A stretch of 64,000 bases of DNA from Pyropia haitanensis (lineage: Eukaryota > Rhodophyta > Bangiophyceae > Bangiales > Bangiaceae), in assembly GCA_008729055.1 (NCBI GenBank), contig SDUX01000006.1, positions 3,646,842 to 3,710,841 of the forward strand, written 5' to 3'. Both the position numbers and the translations under genes were made by a program. Below the pieces are notes generated by a model. That model made no database searches. It was not told where the DNA came from and was given only the letters and a program-made list of their open reading frames with translations. The stretch's first letter is position 1. The number at the start of each line of letters is the position of its first letter. Positions 53,614-62,636 of the stretch are shown piece by piece.

Positions 53614-56600
53614 CTCCCGGGTTTTCCACACCCGAGTGCCGCGGCGACGCGTCGGTGCGCGTAATCCACTGCTGCACAGGGTTGACGTCCTTGGCCGTCT
53701 TCATCATGGCGCTCAGCGCCGCACACTGACCCGGCTTGGTCAGCCCATCGGCAATGTTGTGCTCGGATTGAACCAGCCCCACGTTGGATATCTCGTGGCG
53801 GTTGTAGGCCTCCCGCGCCGCGGCCACGTCAATCATTAGCCGCTTCTCCGTGGTGTGCGACGCCCGCGTAATGACGTCAAACATCTGCTTCGAGTCCGTG
53901 AGCATCACAAGCGGTAGGTGCTGGTGATAAATGCGCTCTAGGTCGTGCTTGAGGATGAACGCGGTGTCAAACGCGTCTGCAAAGGCGTAGACCTCCCCTG
54001 CCATAATGCTCCGCACCACACGCCGCGCCTTCTTGCTGGAGTAGCTCAGCACGTGGCAGTTGTTGTCCCCGTCGCAAAGCATCACAATGTAACCGAGCTG
54101 GGATGAGAGATCGTCATTGTTGGCAAAAGACGCATCAGAGTAGGCGCGCAGGTGCAGCGTCTCTCGGCTCAGGGGTCCATAGGTCAGCCCTAAGTCCTTG
54201 GTACTGTGGGCGTACTTGATAGCCTTGTTCAGTTCCCGCACGTGGCGCTCGCAGAAGGTCTCGGCGGTCACTTGTGCAGCCCGGTTGATAGCACAGCAGA
54301 GATCGGGCCTGCTGTGAGCCAGCCATCCAAACCCCGCTCGGGCAGACACAAAGGCGTCAAAGGAGATGTCGGTTGGCAGCTTGCTCGCCGCTGCGACGTA
54401 GGACTCCTGGCTGAGCACGAAACATCGCGGCGACCCGTCCAGCGTCTTGAGAAACGCGCCCACAAACTCGAGGTTGTCCCACACCCGCGGCTTGGACTCG
54501 AACGTTTCCAGCGTCTGCTGGGTCAAGGTCTGGAATGACTCATCGCCGCCGTTCAGCAGGTCGTCAACATAACCGCCCAACAGTCCCACCGTGCGCCCAT
54601 TCTCCTCCTTGATGAAGAGTGACGGATCTCCCGTCAGGGGGACCATACCCAGGTCGTCCTTAACGTGACCCGTTAAGGTCACCGCCCAGTAGTCTCCAGC
54701 GTCGCACATCCCATATAAGGGCAGGAGGAGCAGCAGTACCTCGCCGTCACCGACGCCAAACAGCTCGGCATCGGCTGGGCGCGGCTGCAGGTAGATGGTA
54801 CGCGTGAGTCTCTCCTTGCTCTGCAGGTACGCCTGGTTCACGTCGTGCGAAAAGATGCGAAAATTGAGCACGGCACTGGTCGACAAGATAATCTTGGTGG
54901 AACTCTGGCGCAAGGTGGAGATGTTGTGGACGATAAAAGGCTTCTCCTTGTCGTTGTGCCCCTGGAGGACGTAGCGCGACTTAAACTTGGCGTTGTTCGT
55001 CCCCACGTGCTTGATCGCGTCGACAAAGCGGCCCTTGAGGATGGACGCGTCAGCAGGCAGCGAGTCTCTTCGCACCTTCTTGAATGCCCCACGCTTCACG
55101 AGTCCGCTGGCCTCCTCCAGCCTCGCAGCCTTAGCCTCAGCTGTTGAAACCCGAGGGTCCTCTGGCTTGAGGACCTCAGTCTTGAAAATCCGGGAGGGCG
55201 TCTCTGCCTCGGCCTGAGTGTCGCGGTAGGCCCTCTCTTGAATGTACCCCAGGCGCTGGCCCAGGCTGCACACCAAGGTGTCCCCAGCGATGATAGCGTC
55301 GACGACGTTGCCCATGTCCTCGTTGCCAACAGTATCAGTCGCGACGTCGGCTGGCGTCTCCTCGGTCGTCTCAAGAGGCGGTAAGTACTCCTTGACTTTG
55401 TCAATTGAAAACAACTTGAGGCGATCGTTGATGTCCAGCCACACTTGCTTGCCATCGTGACCCTGCACCGTGTACGGGCCTTGCCACTCGTCCACAGGCT
55501 TCTCGCGGTACACGAGGACGCGCATGCCCGGGCTGATCTCGGTGTTGGACGCCTTCGGGACGTTGCGCCGTACGGCAGTACTTAGCCGCGCACGAGCGAC
55601 GTGCTTGACCATGTCCGCGCGGGCCTCCACCAACGCCTTGTTCCGCTCCCGCTGCATCGGCAAGTCGACGGGGTTGACCGGCATGCGGGGGTTGATGCCA
55701 AACACGAGGAGAACTGGAGAGATACCCATCGGCCCCGCTGTCTGGTTCATGGCCCACACGGACAGGGACAAGGCTTGACCCTTGTCAATGGTCGGGTGCG
55801 CGGCACGCACGCGCCGGAAGATCTGGCGCAGAAACGCATGGTAGCGCTCACCTGCACCAAGGGAGTTGTGGCTCTCAACACCCGAGTCCCGTTGCTTGAT
55901 GCCAGCCGCCTCAACTCGTGCCCTCCATTGCGGTGCCTGCAGCTGCGGCCCTTGATCGACGTGCAGCTCTTGTGGGTATCCAACATACGCGGCCACCCAA
56001 ATCTTGACGAATAGGTCCCACGTGGCATCGGCCGTCTGGCCATCGCCCATAAAACCGGCCGCGCTCCAGAGGGTGTCGGCGTCCACCACATGTAGAACGG
56101 CCTCCCCCTCCAGAAACATGAGGTCCAACAGCACTAGCCGGTTGAAGCACACGTCCTCGTGGGGGAGTGCCACCCTAAAGCGGTTGGGCTCCTTCCCTAG
56201 GCGCTGACAGACGTCACAGGCGTCAGCGACATCCTGCAGCTGCTTGAGGGTCAGCGGCACCGCGTCGTCAATCTTGGCCCGCCTCATGAGAGCGTACAGT
56301 CGCTCCGAGTTGGCGTGGAAAAAGTGCTTGTGAATGCGCTGCAGCTCCGGGAAGGTGTATAGTATCTCCGCCTCCCACTCGAAGAAAATGTGCCCCATCT
56401 TGCGCACCAACGGTACTTGGATGCCCTCGTTCACGCACACGAGCCGGTTGGTTGTGTTGTTCACGTACATGTTGTGCCTGTCGAGGAAGTCAAGTCCCAA
56501 TAGTAGCGGCACGTTGATAGCCACCACGTCGATCTCAATCAAAATCATGAAGCTGTCGGTGATGGGTATGCGCACCGCCACCGTCCCGACACACGGATGT

Positions 56601-56854
56601 CGCCCGCCACCGAACCGGTACACCATCCCGCTCTTGTTGCCCAGCGTCACACCCGGGTTGTGGCTCGCAAGGTAGGCCTCAGCCTGCCTCTTGCCGACAA
56701 CCGTCTTCTCCGCTCCGATGTCCATGCAGGCACCCTCGAATCTCTCGGCCTTGTCCAGTAAAGTGATGATCTCCTTGTCGACAAATATGTCGGGTGGACG
56801 CTTGAGTCTGTGCTTGAGGGAAGGTCGACTAGTCAATCCCTCTGAGCAAAAACC
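53609..56854 (-). CDS. pol: E3 Pol polyprotein (PR-IN-RT-RH)
   Basis: Ty1/copia domain order. The protease motif is ACMDIGAEKTVVG, with Ile replacing the usual Ser/Thr. Integrase: finger HKHFFHANSERLY ... CDVCQRLG, then the DDE set in LLDLMFLEGEAVLHVVDAD, HVDQGPQLQAPQW and AGERYHAFLRQIF. Reverse transcriptase: KSRYVLQGHNDKE, FSHDVNQAYLQSKE, LPLYGMCDAGDYW and GGYVDDLLNGG (catalytic Asp pair at about 54562-54567). RNase H: LRAYSDASFANNDD and LTDSKQMFDVI, ending SEHNIADGLTK. Pol is read by -1 frameshift from gag and has no ATG at its start. The stop TGA (53611-53609) is formed by the LTR itself. No lesion is seen. Confidence 0.93.
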   Translation of the reverse strand, partial: GFCSEGLTSRPSLKHRLKRPPDIFVDKEIITLLDKAERFEGACMDIGAEKTVVGKRQAEAYLASHNPGVTLGNKSGMVYRFGGGRHPCVGTVAVRIPITDSFMILIEIDVVAINVPLLLGLDFLDRHNMYVNNTTNRLVCVNEGIQVPLVRKMGHIFFEWEAEILYTFPELQRIHKHFFHANSERLYALMRRAKIDDAVPLTLKQLQDVADACDVCQRLGKEPNRFRVALPHEDVCFNRLVLLDLMFLEGEAVLHVVDADTLWSAAGFMGDGQTADATWDLFVKIWVAAYVGYPQELHVDQGPQLQAPQWRARVEAAGIKQRDSGVESHNSLGAGERYHAFLRQIFRRVRAAHPTIDKGQALSLSVWAMNQTAGPMGISPVLLVFGINPRMPVNPVDLPMQRERNKALVEARADMVKHVARARLSTAVRRNVPKASNTEISPGMRVLVYREKPVDEWQGPYTVQGHDGKQVWLDINDRLKLFSIDKVKEYLPPLETTEETPADVATDTVGNEDMGNVVDAIIAGDTLVCSLGQRLGYIQERAYRDTQAEAETPSRIFKTEVLKPEDPRVSTAEAKAARLEEASGLVKRGAFKKVRRDSLPADASILKGRFVDAIKHVGTNNAKFKSRYVLQGHNDKEKPFIVHNISTLRQSSTKIILSTSAVLNFRIFSHDVNQAYLQSKERLTRTIYLQPRPADAELFGVGDGEVLLLLLPLYGMCDAGDYWAVTLTGHVKDDLGMVPLTGDPSLFIKEENGRTVGLLGGYVDDLLNGGDESFQTLTQQTLETFESKPRVWDNLEFVGAFLKTLDGSPRCFVLSQESYVAAASKLPTDISFDAFVSARAGFGWLAHSRPDLCCAINRAAQVTAETFCERHVRELNKAIKYAHSTKDLGLTYGPLSRETLHLRAYSDASFANNDDLSSQLGYIVMLCDGDNNCHVLSYSSKKARRVVRSIMAGEVYAFADAFDTAFILKHDLERIYHQHLPLVMLTDSKQMFDVITRASHTTEKRLMIDVAAAREAYNRHEISNVGLVQSEHNIADGLTKPGQCAALSAMMKTAKDVNPVQQWITRTDASPRHSGVENPGV
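56816..56854 (-). promoter_or_regulatory. E3 putative -1 ribosomal frameshift signal
   Basis: On the minus strand G GTT TTT (56854-56848) lies in gag phasing and slips to GGT TTT T in the pol frame, which opens at 56860 after a TGA. A 5-nt spacer precedes a possible 6-bp stem: GAGGGA (56842-56837) with TCCCTC (56821-56816), 15-nt loop. The heptamer is a weaker type than those of E1 and E2, since the first triplet is GGT, not three identical bases. Confidence 0.5.
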
Positions 56855-58569
56855 TGCCCATCATTGTCGCCTTCTTCCGCGTCGACAGTAGCAGACCCAC
56901 TCACCAGAGCAGCAAAGAGTGTGTCGGGCTCGAGATCTTCCGGTGGTTTGGGGGCATCCTCCTCCGAGTTGACCGCCTCTGCTACCGTGGCAGCAGTCTC
57001 GTTAATCTGCGTGCATAGCTCAAACAGTACTTGAGCAGTTGCGCCCCGCCCCGCCTTGCGCTTGGACAGGTACTCGAGGCGCTTAAGGGCAGCTCGCGCG
57101 ACGTCCCGCGGCAGCGGGCAGTCGTTGATGGTGTGCTTGGGGTTGTCACAATTGAAACACCCCATAATTGAGAGGGGGTTAAATCGCCCCGTCGACTGCT
57201 GCACAGCACGGTTCCCAACTCCCACATGCTTGCGCTCATACCGGCCTTGGCCTTGATAAAACGTGCTGACCTCGTTGTCGTCGTCCATCTTGGTGGCGAC
57301 GCCCGACGCGGCGTCCTGGATCCGAGCACGCTTGGCCTCCTGGTGCTGGAAGAGGGCGGCCTGCAGCTCTCCATACAGCTTCTGGAACCCGAGCTTGTGA
57401 GTGGATACACGGCTCAACGGCTCCGTGGCCCAATCGTAGCCAACCACCGCATCTCGAAGATATTCAACTCGAAACACCTCACCGGAGTGCGACGGTGGGA
57501 GAAGCTTTGAGCCCGTTAGGACCGCCTGGTACGTCGACGTCAACGCCGCCTCGACCGACATTCCCTTGGACTCAAACGCCTTCATGCGCAAGGACGCCAG
57601 CTTGTTGCGCGCCTGGCTCTGGCGCACGTCGGAGTGGTACTCGTTTCGGAGGCGCATGACCATCGAATCGTAGGTGTCAACGACATGGACGAGCTCGTTT
57701 AGGTAGAATCGCTTCGCGTCGCCACTAAGGAGGTTGTAGAAGTAACGCAGCATCTGCATGCGTGACAGCCCGTAGTCGCGGCACACCAGCTCATAATCGG
57801 CCACGAAATCGTCGAGGCACTCGTTGGGGTCACCAGAGAACTTGGAGCTGCTGTCCTTAAAGCGTAGCGAGATGCGGTGCGCCAAGGTGTTGTCCGTCGC
57901 ATCCATAGAGTCCGCCCCATGCCCCGAGTGCGTCGGCCCTAGGTCAATCTGGGGTCGACCGCCCGCGACGTTCCCCTGGTTCGCTGGGCGCCCAAACGAC
58001 GCGAGCGGTGGCAGTCCCGACCGGGCGTCTTGGGTCCCCAGGTTGGGCGGCGGGACGTCGTCGCGGTCGTCACTTGCTGCCGAAGCGTCGGCAAGAGCAG
58101 CAGAGCGAGCCCCAGAGGGAGGAGTGGACACAAACCCCTCTGGGCCGGCAGTCCGACCATACGCCCCCGGCGCGGTGGCGTACCGGCACAGGCTCTCGTT
58201 GCAGTTGTCAATGTTGGCCAATATCTGCTGTGCCGCCACCTTGTCCCCACCAGCCGGATACAGCGTAGCAGCGAGCCGCTTGACGCTCCGCATGTCTTCA
58301 GTCCCCCCGAGGTAGACTTCGTGGGTGCGAAGCCAGGCTAGCAGCTGCTGATGGATGAAAGGTTGGCGCATCATGTCAGGGCCCAAGAGGACCGTGGGCG
58401 GGTACAGGTCCGCCAGTTGCGCCCGCAACTCTTCTCCGGTGACTTGGTCCTCTTCTGCGTCCGCAGTCAGTGCACGCACGGCCATGATCAGCCCCTGCTG
58501 CATCTCGGACATTTGCGCCATGATTGCGCGAGGCATAAAAGCCGGAGGGGGGTTACTTTCGGTTGACAT
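56833..58569 (-). CDS. gag: E3 Gag
   Basis: 578 aa from ATG 58569. The N-terminal ~200 residues are of mixed composition with a Pro/Ala-rich linker. The capsid-like region (residues ~230-430) includes FSGDPNECLDDFVADYELVC and YFYNLLSGDAKRFYLNEL, typical of retrotransposon Gag. A CCHC knuckle CFNCDNPKHTINDCP follows, then an acidic tail. The stop TGA overlaps the pol frame, 12 nt after a GGTTTTT heptamer. Confidence 0.9.
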   Translation of the reverse strand: MSTESNPPPAFMPRAIMAQMSEMQQGLIMAVRALTADAEEDQVTGEELRAQLADLYPPTVLLGPDMMRQPFIHQQLLAWLRTHEVYLGGTEDMRSVKRLAATLYPAGGDKVAAQQILANIDNCNESLCRYATAPGAYGRTAGPEGFVSTPPSGARSAALADASAASDDRDDVPPPNLGTQDARSGLPPLASFGRPANQGNVAGGRPQIDLGPTHSGHGADSMDATDNTLAHRISLRFKDSSSKFSGDPNECLDDFVADYELVCRDYGLSRMQMLRYFYNLLSGDAKRFYLNELVHVVDTYDSMVMRLRNEYHSDVRQSQARNKLASLRMKAFESKGMSVEAALTSTYQAVLTGSKLLPPSHSGEVFRVEYLRDAVVGYDWATEPLSRVSTHKLGFQKLYGELQAALFQHQEAKRARIQDAASGVATKMDDDNEVSTFYQGQGRYERKHVGVGNRAVQQSTGRFNPLSIMGCFNCDNPKHTINDCPLPRDVARAALKRLEYLSKRKAGRGATAQVLFELCTQINETAATVAEAVNSEEDAPKPPEDLEPDTLFAALVSGSATVDAEEGDNDGQVFAQRD

Positions 58570-59306
58570 GGCGACAAGCGCAACAGGGTCCTCTCAAAGT
58601 CGTGCTTGACCTTGACCACCACCTTGGTCTTGGGCTTGACCTTGACCACCACCTTGATCTTGGGCTTGACCTTGACCTTGTGCCTTCTTGTGTTGATCCA
58701 GGGCGCGAGGGCCACGCGAACCGGCCCACCCCCCAATTGACACAAGCAATCGAGTGTCCCCCCACGCACACCGAGGTCCAGCTCCCCCCCGCACGCCGAG
58801 GTCCAGCTCCCCCCGCACACCAAGGTCCAGCTCCCCCCGCACACCAAGGTCCAGCTCCCGCAAGTACACGAGCACGTACGCGCACGCCGCGGCACTCGCG
58901 TTGGCCCGCACGGAGCTACACACCGAGACGCGCACGTGTGGTACCAGTGTGCCCGTCCGCTAGTGCAAGGGAAATCTGCCTCGTCGCTCTCCCGGGTCGC
59001 CACACGCACACCTCCGTCACTGGCCTCGACACGGGCGACCCGACTCCAGGTTTCAGCGGCAATGCCTTCCCCGAAAGAGGACGAGCCACGCGCCAGATCA
59101 ACGTGACCAAGCCTCCCCCAAGGAAAGGAACCCCCACGTCGTGGGGGAGTCAAGACCCGTTACGGGGGAGGGGCAGGGTAATCGGAAAGCGTCCGCACAG
59201 GGGCAACGCGGTGTCTCGCAATGCACGCACGCACGGGCAACCCCAGCACACCCGGCGCGCCCGGCGGTGCAACGCGCGTCCTGCTCGCCGGCACGGAAAT
59301 CGCGAT
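58570..59306 (-). other. E3 leader with two minisatellites
   Basis: Untranslated leader between 5' LTR and gag. It holds a 30-bp repeat (CTTGACCTTGACCACCACCT on the plus strand, 2.5 copies, 58604-58680) and a 24-25-bp repeat (GAGGTCCAGCTCCCC, four copies, 58771-58860). No TGG-type primer-binding site follows the LTR, so an internal tRNA fragment may prime, as in some copia elements. Confidence 0.6.
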
Positions 59307-59456
59307 TGTGAGTATCGGCGAGGATGTGGAGAAAAACGCAGTGTACCCCACGAGGCCAGACACCGGCGACCCGACACCCCAACGCGGGGTGGCGAGTTCC
59401 AATGTCTAGTCTGCCGGGCCGAGGGCGCCCGGCACTCAGGTGCGCGGCCGGGTGCT

Positions 59457-59462
59457 CTTATA
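59457..59462 (-). promoter_or_regulatory. E3 LTR TATA box
   Basis: TATAAG in GGGGTATAAGAGC on the minus strand, downstream of the CCAAT cluster in element direction; the expected core promoter. Confidence 0.6.
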
Positions 59463-59704
59463 CCCCGCCCCGCACGCGGCGGCAGGTCCGCCGCACGCGG
59501 CGGTGAGCGCCCCCGACACGCCCACAGACGCAAGTCTAGCCCCCCCTCTCCACACGGCCATCAGCCCACCTATTGTGGACAACACCCGCGAATCACCCCC
59601 TTCCACTCAAGCAAAACAATGCACAAACCGGCCAATCACGGCCTGGCGAAACACATAATCGAGCCAATCGGCCCGACCCAATCTGTCAGCCATCACCGGG
59701 GGTT

Positions 59705-59731
59705 TGACCAAACATCATTGATGTTCGGTCA
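59705..59731 (-). promoter_or_regulatory. Inverted-repeat operator-like site in E3 LTR
   Basis: Arms TGACCAAACATCA and TGATGTTCGGTCA around one central base, one mismatch between arms. A third half-site TGACCAAAC lies some 30 bp away. It sits between CCAAT boxes, so it may bind a dimeric transcription factor. The same site in the other LTR is at 53421-53447. Confidence 0.45.
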
Positions 59732-59897
59732 CACCCCGCCGAGGTCTGACCAAACGCAAACGCGTGTCCCCCACAATCTTGGCAGGATCCGGTCCAGCGC
59801 CCAATCATCGGTCACATGGCTGGGTCCGAGTCTCGCCTCGCCGCGCGGCACGAGGGTGCGGGGCAGCGCACGCCCCCCCCGCAGCGGCGTAATCACA

Positions 59898-60124
59898 GGC
59901 GGCGGCGGCTGTGGGGGTTGTCTGTGCACCCCGCGCCCGAGTGCCCAATGGGTCCTCCCCAGCTGGGGAGGCGGACTGTGGCGACCTCTCCCGGCAGCCA
60001 ATCAGGCTGTCCGGGGCGGCCCCTCCCTCAGGGGCGGGGCCTGCCAGGTCATCCCGTCCGATCCTTCTGAAGGACGGGGAGGAGGAGCCGAGATACGGGA
60101 CGGGCCATCTGGCCTATCCCGATA
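59898..60124. other. Short spacer between E3 and E4 LTR
   Basis: Pre-insertion flank of E3; no gene or site recognised beyond the GGCGG duplication at its left edge. Confidence 0.5.
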
Positions 60125-60548
60125 TGTGACGGCACGCGAAGGAATGGTGACGGGGAAGATCCTTGCTGGATTATTCCGGCTTGTACTTGTACTTATAGAT
60201 TGTGAGGGGAATTCCCCTTTGGAGGGGACTTTGCGTGTCTATGGGTTCCAGAGTGTTCCATTTGCGTGTGATTGGTCGATTGCGTGTGCGTGTGCTGGCC
60301 CGCGTCTGGGGCCCCTTCGGGGGCTCTGGCCGGGGGCCAGAGAGGGTATATATGCGCGGGGGCTTTGCCCGTTGCTTGCCCCTTCGATAAAATCAACCTT
60401 GCGTTACCCTCTTGCTCCCCGACTTGGACGCCCCCGCCTAGAGCGGTGGCTTAAAGCTCCTGCGGTACTTGCTCTAGGGTCTACACCCAGGGTTCCCCTC
60501 GAGAAGGGATAGCCCCTTTCCTACGGGTAAGGTCGGAAGTCCTCCACA
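60125..60548 (+). repeat. E4: putative 5' LTR of a further Ty3/gypsy-type element
   Basis: Starts TGTGACGGCA and ends CCTCCACA (424 bp), with a TATATAT box at 60347-60353 preceded by two tight hairpins: GCCCC-TTCG-GGGGC (60311-60324) and CTCTGGC/GCCAGAG (60324-60342). A primer-binding-site-like TGGTGGAGCAGC follows after 2 bp, as in E1. No second LTR copy occurs before the window ends, so this is an inference. Confidence 0.5.
60347..60353 (+). promoter_or_regulatory. E4 LTR TATA box
   Basis: TATATAT, followed by GCGCGGG as in the E1 LTR (TTTATATGCGCGGG). Confidence 0.5.
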
Positions 60549-60550
60549 TT

Positions 60551-60567
60551 TGGTGGAGCAGCAGGGG
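60551..60567 (+). other. E4 primer-binding site candidate
   Basis: TGGTGGAGCAGCAGGGG resembles the E1 site TGGTGGATCAGCGGGGG and also starts 2 bp after the LTR, suggesting the same priming tRNA. Confidence 0.5.
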
Positions 60568-61026
60568 ATGGGAAACACCCTTCCTGATCAGCTGGGTCTC
60601 CCCTCCTCTGCCCTTTTGGTGGGCTTTTACCCTTGCTCTGACTTTCTGTTGGCTGTCCTTCCTTCGGGGGTGACTACGTTGGTTGCTGTCCTGGTTGCTG
60701 TCTGTTGCTCCTCCCTCGGAAGGGGGTCCGTAAACTCTGTTTGGCGCCGAATACAGGGGGGGAGCCGGTGCGGCCCCCGCGTTCCCCCCACTGTGGGCGT
60801 GGGCAGGGGATCGAGATGGCCACTCGGCGTGGGCACCTATCGGGTCCGCGTACGGGCCTGCCTCCGAGCAGACCCCGGTAGTCGGTGTAGGCTACGGCGC
60901 CGGGGAACGCTCCGGGCGCGTCCCCCGAAGGGGAGGATGCCTCTCACTTCGGCGACTGCAGCAGCCGTCCTTTGACGGAGGTTGCGCCGCCACCCCATGG
61001 TTGCGTGCTGAGACATACATGCTTTA

Positions 61027-61151
61027 GGCTACCCCCATATGGGGGGTGTATTGGCGGAGAGGCGCGAGACCTCGAGCCAGGCGGTCTTTGGAGGCTACCC
61101 CCATATGGGGGGTGTACGGGCGGAGAGGCGCGAGACCTCGAGCCAGGCGGT
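61027..61151. repeat. 66-bp direct repeat with palindromic hairpin
   Basis: Two copies starting at 61027 and 61093, each with the palindrome CCCCCATATGGGGG and the block GGCGGAGAGGCGCGAGACCT; a degraded third copy starts near 61159. Confidence 0.85.
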
Positions 61152-61599
61152 GATTTTAAGGCACCCCTTGTAGGGGGTGTACCGACCCGGAAGGGGGGGT
61201 TGTCCTCCCGGGTCGACGTGCCGTCCTTTTGCCACGGTGGAGGCTTGCTGTTGGCCTAGACCTATGTCCCCTCGGCCTCAGGGTCGTGGGATCTCTCGGG
61301 GTAACGACGGTAGCGGTGGCAGGGACGTTTTCGCCCTTGCCCCGTGCCCGTCCCGACGGGGCAGTGGGGATGGGTACCGAGCTGTTGATGGCTTGGCATT
61401 GCTTCAAGACATGCCACTCGTACGGGGCCTCACCATAAGGTTTTGGCGTCGAGGCCTGTTTGGCCAGGTCATGACGCCCTTGGCTGCCCCTACTGCTGGA
61501 TGGTCCCCTGCCCATGATGAGTAGAGGACCAGGTGGCGCGGGTACAACCCCCCCCCTGGAGAGCCAGTTATCTCTCGGCCTGGGGGATGGGGTGTCCGC

Positions 61600-61613
61600 T
61601 GCGCTTAAGCGCA
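61600..61613. repeat. CTTAAG-centred palindrome 1
   Basis: TGCGCTTAAGCGCA, a perfect 14-bp palindrome. Confidence 0.85.
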
Positions 61614-61681
61614 CTGAGATGGGTTGCGGCAAGACGCCCGCCAAGGGATGTGCCGCCCACTGAGGCGTGGGGTGACCGGGG

Positions 61682-61695
61682 ACCGCTTAAGCGGT
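61682..61695. repeat. CTTAAG-centred palindrome 2
   Basis: ACCGCTTAAGCGGT, a perfect 14-bp palindrome with the same core but different arms. Confidence 0.85.
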
Positions 61696-62636
61696 AGAGG
61701 GTAGTTTTTAACTCGTCCCCGGAACCTGCTTGACGGGAAGTCTCAATCCCTTTGAGCATATTAATGCACCCTTCCCCCGATGAGGGGGTGGGGTGACATT
61801 GGACGCGGCCTGCCCCTTAGGGACAGCCGCGCGCACCCAGGCTGTGACACCCTCGCCATACGACGGGGTGTCGCCGCCAAACCCCATGAGGACCCTGGCA
61901 TGGGACCAGGAGAGCCGGGGGCCGGCCGCTAAGAAAGGGGCTTGCTCCCCAGAAAAGAGGGTGAGGCCACTCGGGTTATTTCCGACAGGACCCGCCCTAC
62001 ATATGGGGTGGACTGCTATTTGCTGTGTTGTGGGGACACGGCGGGATCGCTGCTTTGAGGCGGTCGTGGGGGGGTGTTTCTCCTTATGGTCCCGTTTCTG
62101 CGGGATCCCCCCCATGCCCAGGCCGAGCGGCCTTCCACCTGGCGATTGGGACGCCGCCCGGTCCCTGTTATGAAGACAGGTGACCACCCGGGATACGCAG
62201 GGTGGGAGCTACGTCTTAAGGGGTTTACTCTGCCTCACTTCTCCCCCTCCCCGCTTTTGACCTACCACAACATGCATGCTACCCACCCCCTCCATGCACA
62301 TGTTTCCTTGGGGACGACAAGCAAGCACAAAGAGACCCTCGGGTCTCACACACGGCTCTTAGTAGCCACGGCACCCTAGTGAGGGGCACCGGAAAGAGGC
62401 GCCCCGTATCCATTGGAGGGCCCCGCCCCCAAGCCACCGCCATGGGAAGACGGTGATTGACCTTTCCCGCTCGACTGGAGGGCGTACCCATACTGGGCGC
62501 CCGCCTGCGCTGCATAAGCAGCCGCCGGGGTCGGTGCAGGGTAGCCCGCATGCGATAGAGGGGATCGGAGGACGCAGGGCCCCCCTTCGCCGAGGGCACT
62601 TACGTGGCTTGGCTCGGATACCCATGCCCATTGATG

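Larger units (their letters stand above)
53023..59897 (-). mobile_element. E3: complete Ty1/copia LTR retrotransposon
   Basis: The 6,875-bp element lies on the minus strand, with 591-bp LTRs that look identical and a 5-bp target duplication GGCGG (53018-53022 and 59898-59902). Transcription direction is right to left: 5' LTR 59307-59897, leader, gag, pol with integrase before reverse transcriptase, 3' LTR 53023-53613. Gag and pol are intact, with pol at -1. Confidence 0.95.
59307..59897 (-). repeat. E3 5' LTR
   Basis: 591 bp. In element direction it contains four ATTGG (CCAAT) boxes, a near-perfect inverted repeat (59705-59731) and a TATA box (59462-59457). Confidence 0.95.

Noticed and set aside
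60741..60760. TTTGGCGCCGAATACAGG as a lysine-tRNA primer-binding site
   Set aside because: It resembles the classic site, but no LTR end (CA) precedes it and a related sequence (GTCTGGCTCCGACACA) lies inside the E1 LTR, so it is probably an LTR- or leader-derived motif.
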